NCBI GenBank assembly: GCA_030737875.1
Contig: CM060910.1
Coordinates: 246,978,427-247,042,426 of the forward strand
DNA length: 64,000 nucleotides
Direction: 5' to 3'
DNA from: Allium sativum
Lineage: Eukaryota; Streptophyta; Magnoliopsida; Asparagales; Amaryllidaceae
Shown here: positions 61,101 to 64,000 of the stretch, one piece after another
Position numbering within the stretch: the first letter of the stretch is position 1
Layout: every line of letters begins with the position of its first letter
The notes under the pieces: generated by a model
Databases searched by the model: none
The model's input: the letters and a program-made list of their open reading frames with translations, nothing else
What the model was told of the DNA's origin: nothing
Program-made: the position numbers and the translations under genes

Positions 61101-61291
61101 ATTTAAATTATGAAACTTCGGAAGGTCATAACTTCTTCACACGGAGTCCAATTCACGCAAACTCAGACTCTATCTCAAGCAGAATTCCAAGACGAACACA
61201 ATGGCGTAACCCGTTTCCCTTAATTCTCAAATTTGAAATTAAGTATTCATAAATTTGTAAATTTTAATATTTAAAATCATGGGGTGTTACA
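58152..61291 (-). repeat. Element E 3' LTR (3.1 kb)
   Basis: In plus letters TGTAACACCCCACATCC to CATGGGGTGTTACA. Colinear with D's LTRs. Features: a 15-base G run (58531-58545), the hairpin pair (59389-59610), a long irregular array of AACTTGCATA-type words (about 59920-60430), a weak TATA (60822-60828) and GGTCGACC motifs (about 60975-61010). Confidence 0.93.
59389..59610 (-). repeat. Hairpin pair in E 3' LTR
   Basis: Unit 1 (59389-59493) closes with TTGTAAAGAC/GTCTTTACAA, ten perfect pairs; its inner arms GTTTGCGG/CCACAAAC include one pair that is G-U only on the minus strand. Unit 2 (59519-59610) has TTAGAC/GTCTAA and TTTGTGG/CCACAAA. Confidence 0.8.
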
Positions 61292-61326
61292 TTCTCCCCT
61301 CCTTAAAGGATTTCGCCCCCGAAATC
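61292..61326 (-). other. Element E polypurine tract and adjacent hairpin
   Basis: Sense strand TTTAAGGAGGGGAGAA before the LTR; GATTTCG/CGAAATC hairpin at 61309-61326. Same arrangement as in D and G. Confidence 0.85.
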
Positions 61327-61904
61327 TCCAAGCTAAGGAGAATGTATATCCCAACATCCAATCATCCATCTACTCAACCATCAAACATAGGCATCCATTG
61401 TCCTTACAAGATTTCTAATGTTGTATGAACATATGCAAAAAGTGTGTGTATATGTTCCTTATCTAATGCAAAATCAGGTGGTCTACTGATTCAGTTGACC
61501 TCCTTAATGCAAATCATGATAGTATCATGCGTCCATTATGTATGCGAAAGAATCCTAACGATACATATTATTTCTACATGCATGCACAACCATTCATCAA
61601 AATGCAATGTCCATATGATAGCACAACCATTATACATCCATAAATTTAGATATGCACACATTTATATGCAATATGAAGGTGATTGAGCCGATCTAGTGCC
61701 TAATGTGTGTGTACATGCATCCACGAGCAACCACTTGCAACCACGCGTAACCATCAATCGTAACATGGTTCAAATACATGTTTACATCCATCGGTTTCTA
61801 CCTAAGGCCAAAGAATAGGACTGAGGAGATATACTTGAAAGATAGATTTAAACATGAATAAACTTATGGAAAAAGAGATCAAGGAGGTACCCTCAAAGAG
61901 AAAA
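61327..61904 (-). other. Element E 3' untranslated region
   Basis: About 580 bases colinear with 44325-44880 in D, with no coding frame. The plus-strand frame 61444-61686 is chance. Confidence 0.7.
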
Positions 61905-64000
61905 GGGTAGGCTGCGCATATTTTCCTCTCAGTTTCCTAAGTCGCGTCTTCCTCAGCATCACTCCATTGAACCTTTACAAGCTTGACTTCATGGTTGCGT
62001 AGCTTTTTGACTTCCGTACCCAAGATACGAGTTGGAACTCTTCTTACAATCGCTTCTCGTTCCACTTCTACTTCCTCTAGTATACTTGGCTCCACCACTT
62101 CCGCAGATTCATGTAAGTATTTTTGTAGTTAAGAAACATGAAAAACATTATGAATTCCAGCCTGTCCCTCGGGTAGCTCTACTCTGTAAGCCATCGTCCC
62201 AATCCTTTCAATGGTAGGAAATGGACCTAAAAATCTTGGTGCTAGCTTTCCTACGAACCCAAAGCGAATGACATTCCTCAAAGGAGATACTTTAAGGAAC
62301 ACCCTACCTCTAACCTTAAACTCAAGGTCAGTTTTTCTTTTGTCTGTGTAGGACTTCTGTCTATCTTATGCAGCCTTCATCCGTCTTCTTATCAAGTCCA
62401 CCTTTTCTGAGGTCTCGCTAATCATGTCTGGCCCAAGTATGAGCTTGTCTGTAGATTCCCACCAACAAGTTGGTGATCGGCACAGTCCTCGATATAAAGC
62501 TTCAAAGGGCGCCATTACTATGGTGGCTTGGTAGCTATTGCTGTAGGCGAATTCCTCCAAAGGAAGATGATCCTCCCATGCCCCTCCAAAGTCAAGAATG
62601 CACAATCTCAAGAGGTCTTCTAATACTCTGTTCACCCTTTCCGTCTGACCATCGATTTGGGGGTGATAGGTCGTGCTTAAGCATAATTGGGTGCCTACTG
62701 CCTCTTGCGAACTCTTCCAAAACTCGCTAGTAAAGTCAGGATCTCGATCGCTCACTATGGTGGAGGGTATCCCATGGAGTCGAACTATTTCTTTGAGATA
62801 AATGGATGCTAGGGACGAGGAAGTCCTTCTACTTTTAACAGGTATAAAGTGAGCGCTTTTAATGAGCCTGTCCACTATTACCCAAATACTGGTATCGCCT
62901 CTTCTTGACCTAGGCAACCCATCAACAAAGTCCATCGAAATGCTATCCCACTTCCACTGTGGGACCTCGAGAGGATGAAGCAGACCACCGGGCTTCTTCT
63001 GCTCCACTTTGTCTTGCTGGCATATAAAACACTTAGCGACGAACTCAGCTACATCACTCTTCATGCCATTCCAAAAGAGAACCTTTTTATATCTTTATAC
63101 ATCCTGTCTCTACCTGGGCGTATGGTCAGTTTGGAATGGTGCGCCTCTTCGAGAACCATCTTCACTAAATCCCTTACTTATGGGATGCATAACCTTCCAT
63201 CCCGTCTCAACCAAACCCTATCATCGATGGAGTATCTATTGAGGTGACTAGAAGTCTCACCCCTGACTAGATTTTCCATCACATCTACTAGCTGAGGGTC
63301 TTCTCGTTGCGCGGTTCCTATTGAGTCCAAAAGAGTAGGTCGCACCTCTAGTGATGCTAACAGACCAGGAACAATTTCAGAGGAGGGTCTAAAATAAAAG
63401 TTTTTTATATATTCCAAGCTTTGCCTTTCTACAAAGAGAGGACTCAAGGTCAGATTCTTCCTACTTAAGGCATCCGCTACCACATTGCCCTTGCTTCGGG
63501 TATAGGAAATCTCAAAATCATAAGAGGCCAGAAATTCCATCCACCTTTGCTGTCTTAAGTTAAGATCTTTCTACGAGAAAAGGTACTTCGACGATTTATG
63601 GTCAGCATATAATTCAAACTTCTCACCTAGGAGATAATGGCGCCAAGACTTAAGCGCAAAGACGGTGGCAGCCAACTCTAGATCATGGGTTGGGTAATTT
63701 TTCTCATGTACTTTCAACTGTCTGCCTCCATAAGCTACTACCTTCCCTTCTTACATCAAGACAACACCTATCCCGTACCACATGCATCCGTGTATACAGT
63801 AAACATCTTGCTCCCGTCCGGCAATGTCAGAACTGGGGATGTTGTTAGATCCCTTTTCAATCGTTGGAAAGCAATATCGCAATCCAAATCCCAAGCGAAA
63901 GTTAGGTTCTTCTTCGTTAATCTTGTGAGTGGGGCTGAGATTTTTGCGAAGACTTTAATGAATTTTCGGTAAAAGCCCGCTAGCCCGAGAAAGCTTCGGA
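61905..64000 (-). pseudogene. Element E pol (RT end, RNase H, integrase, chromodomain), broken, open to right edge
   Basis: In sense order from the edge: end of RT; RNase H with VYTDACGTG, a frame change and TAA after it, then [16 protein letters not shown], and a TAG after KYLFS (63571-63573) at the same codon as in [14 protein letters not shown] (63178-63540) leads to a stop after LCIP and a frameshift in the integrase zinc finger, then an open core (62366-63064) with intact CFICQQ, SMDFVDGLP, SDRDP and QTERVNRVL, so the integrase active site is preserved. After a TAA at KAA comes the C-terminal part (NVIRFGFVGKLAPRFLGPF), and a chromodomain (61905-62030; EVKLVKVQWSDAEEDAT, then TAG). Plus-strand frames such as 63685-63972 are antisense shadows. 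Confidence 0.9.

Larger units (their letters stand above)
58152..64000 (-). mobile_element. Element E: Ty3/gypsy chromovirus-type element of the A/D family, 3' part, cut by right window edge
   Basis: The 3' LTR (58152-61291) is followed, in plus coordinates, by the purine tract and then the 3' end of pol up to the window end. LTR and pol are clearly related to D but more diverged from it than D's two LTRs are from each other, so E is an independent insertion. It lies inside F's gag. Confidence 0.93.

Overview
This window looks like repetitive, probably heterochromatic DNA from a flowering plant. Almost all of it is LTR retrotransposon sequence of the Ty3/gypsy chromovirus type (gag, two CCHC knuckles, protease, RT, RNase H, integrase and a C-terminal chromodomain; initiator-Met primer site; LTRs of 2.5 to 6.2 kb beginning TGTAAC and ending GTTACA). 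One PIF/Harbinger-type MITE is also present. No host gene, tRNA, rRNA or bacterial feature was found. Most open frames above 60 codons are chance frames in AT-rich LTRs or antisense shadows of pol. Element letters A to K are mine.

Layout. 1-5091: element A (minus), the only one with an unbroken coding frame; its gag-protease-RT frame runs off the left edge. 5092-9392 and 14034-15179: old plus-strand host K (LTR-like, then decayed pol), split by solo LTR H (9393-14028, TSD TGAGG). 15180-16753: truncated LTR J, same family as H. 16754-25634: 3' LTR of G (minus), split by the 6.2-kb solo LTR I (17997-24192, TSD TTTAG); G's decayed 3' region continues to 27384. 27385-33076 plus 54598-54776: element C (plus; 5' LTR and decayed gag-pol). 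B (minus, 33077-54597, TSD TCACC/TCATC) sits in C's integrase region. D (minus, 41226-52460, TSD CTATG) sits in B's 5' LTR, and a 625-bp MITE (52852-53476, TSD TTA) sits in the same LTR. F (plus, 54777 onward) interrupts C further along. E (minus, 58152 to the right edge) interrupts F's gag. The stack is therefore C containing B containing D, and C containing F containing E.

The most unusual signal is in the LTRs rather than the genes. Three LTR families (A/D/E, C/G, H) each carry serially repeated hairpin modules in which stems change between copies but pairing is kept, often with G-U wobbles on the element's sense strand. In H a ten-base loop is nearly constant while the stems vary. Solo LTR I is densely packed with unrelated short perfect hairpins. 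This suggests structured RNA modules in the long transcribed leaders. It is an inference from compensatory changes seen by eye and needs covariation testing.

A, D and E are one family, C and G a second, H and J a third; B and F are separate. D and E share a TAG codon at the same place in the RNase H region, so they are probably copies of a lineage already broken or reading through that codon. A is the best candidate for an autonomous relative, but its pol lies outside the window.
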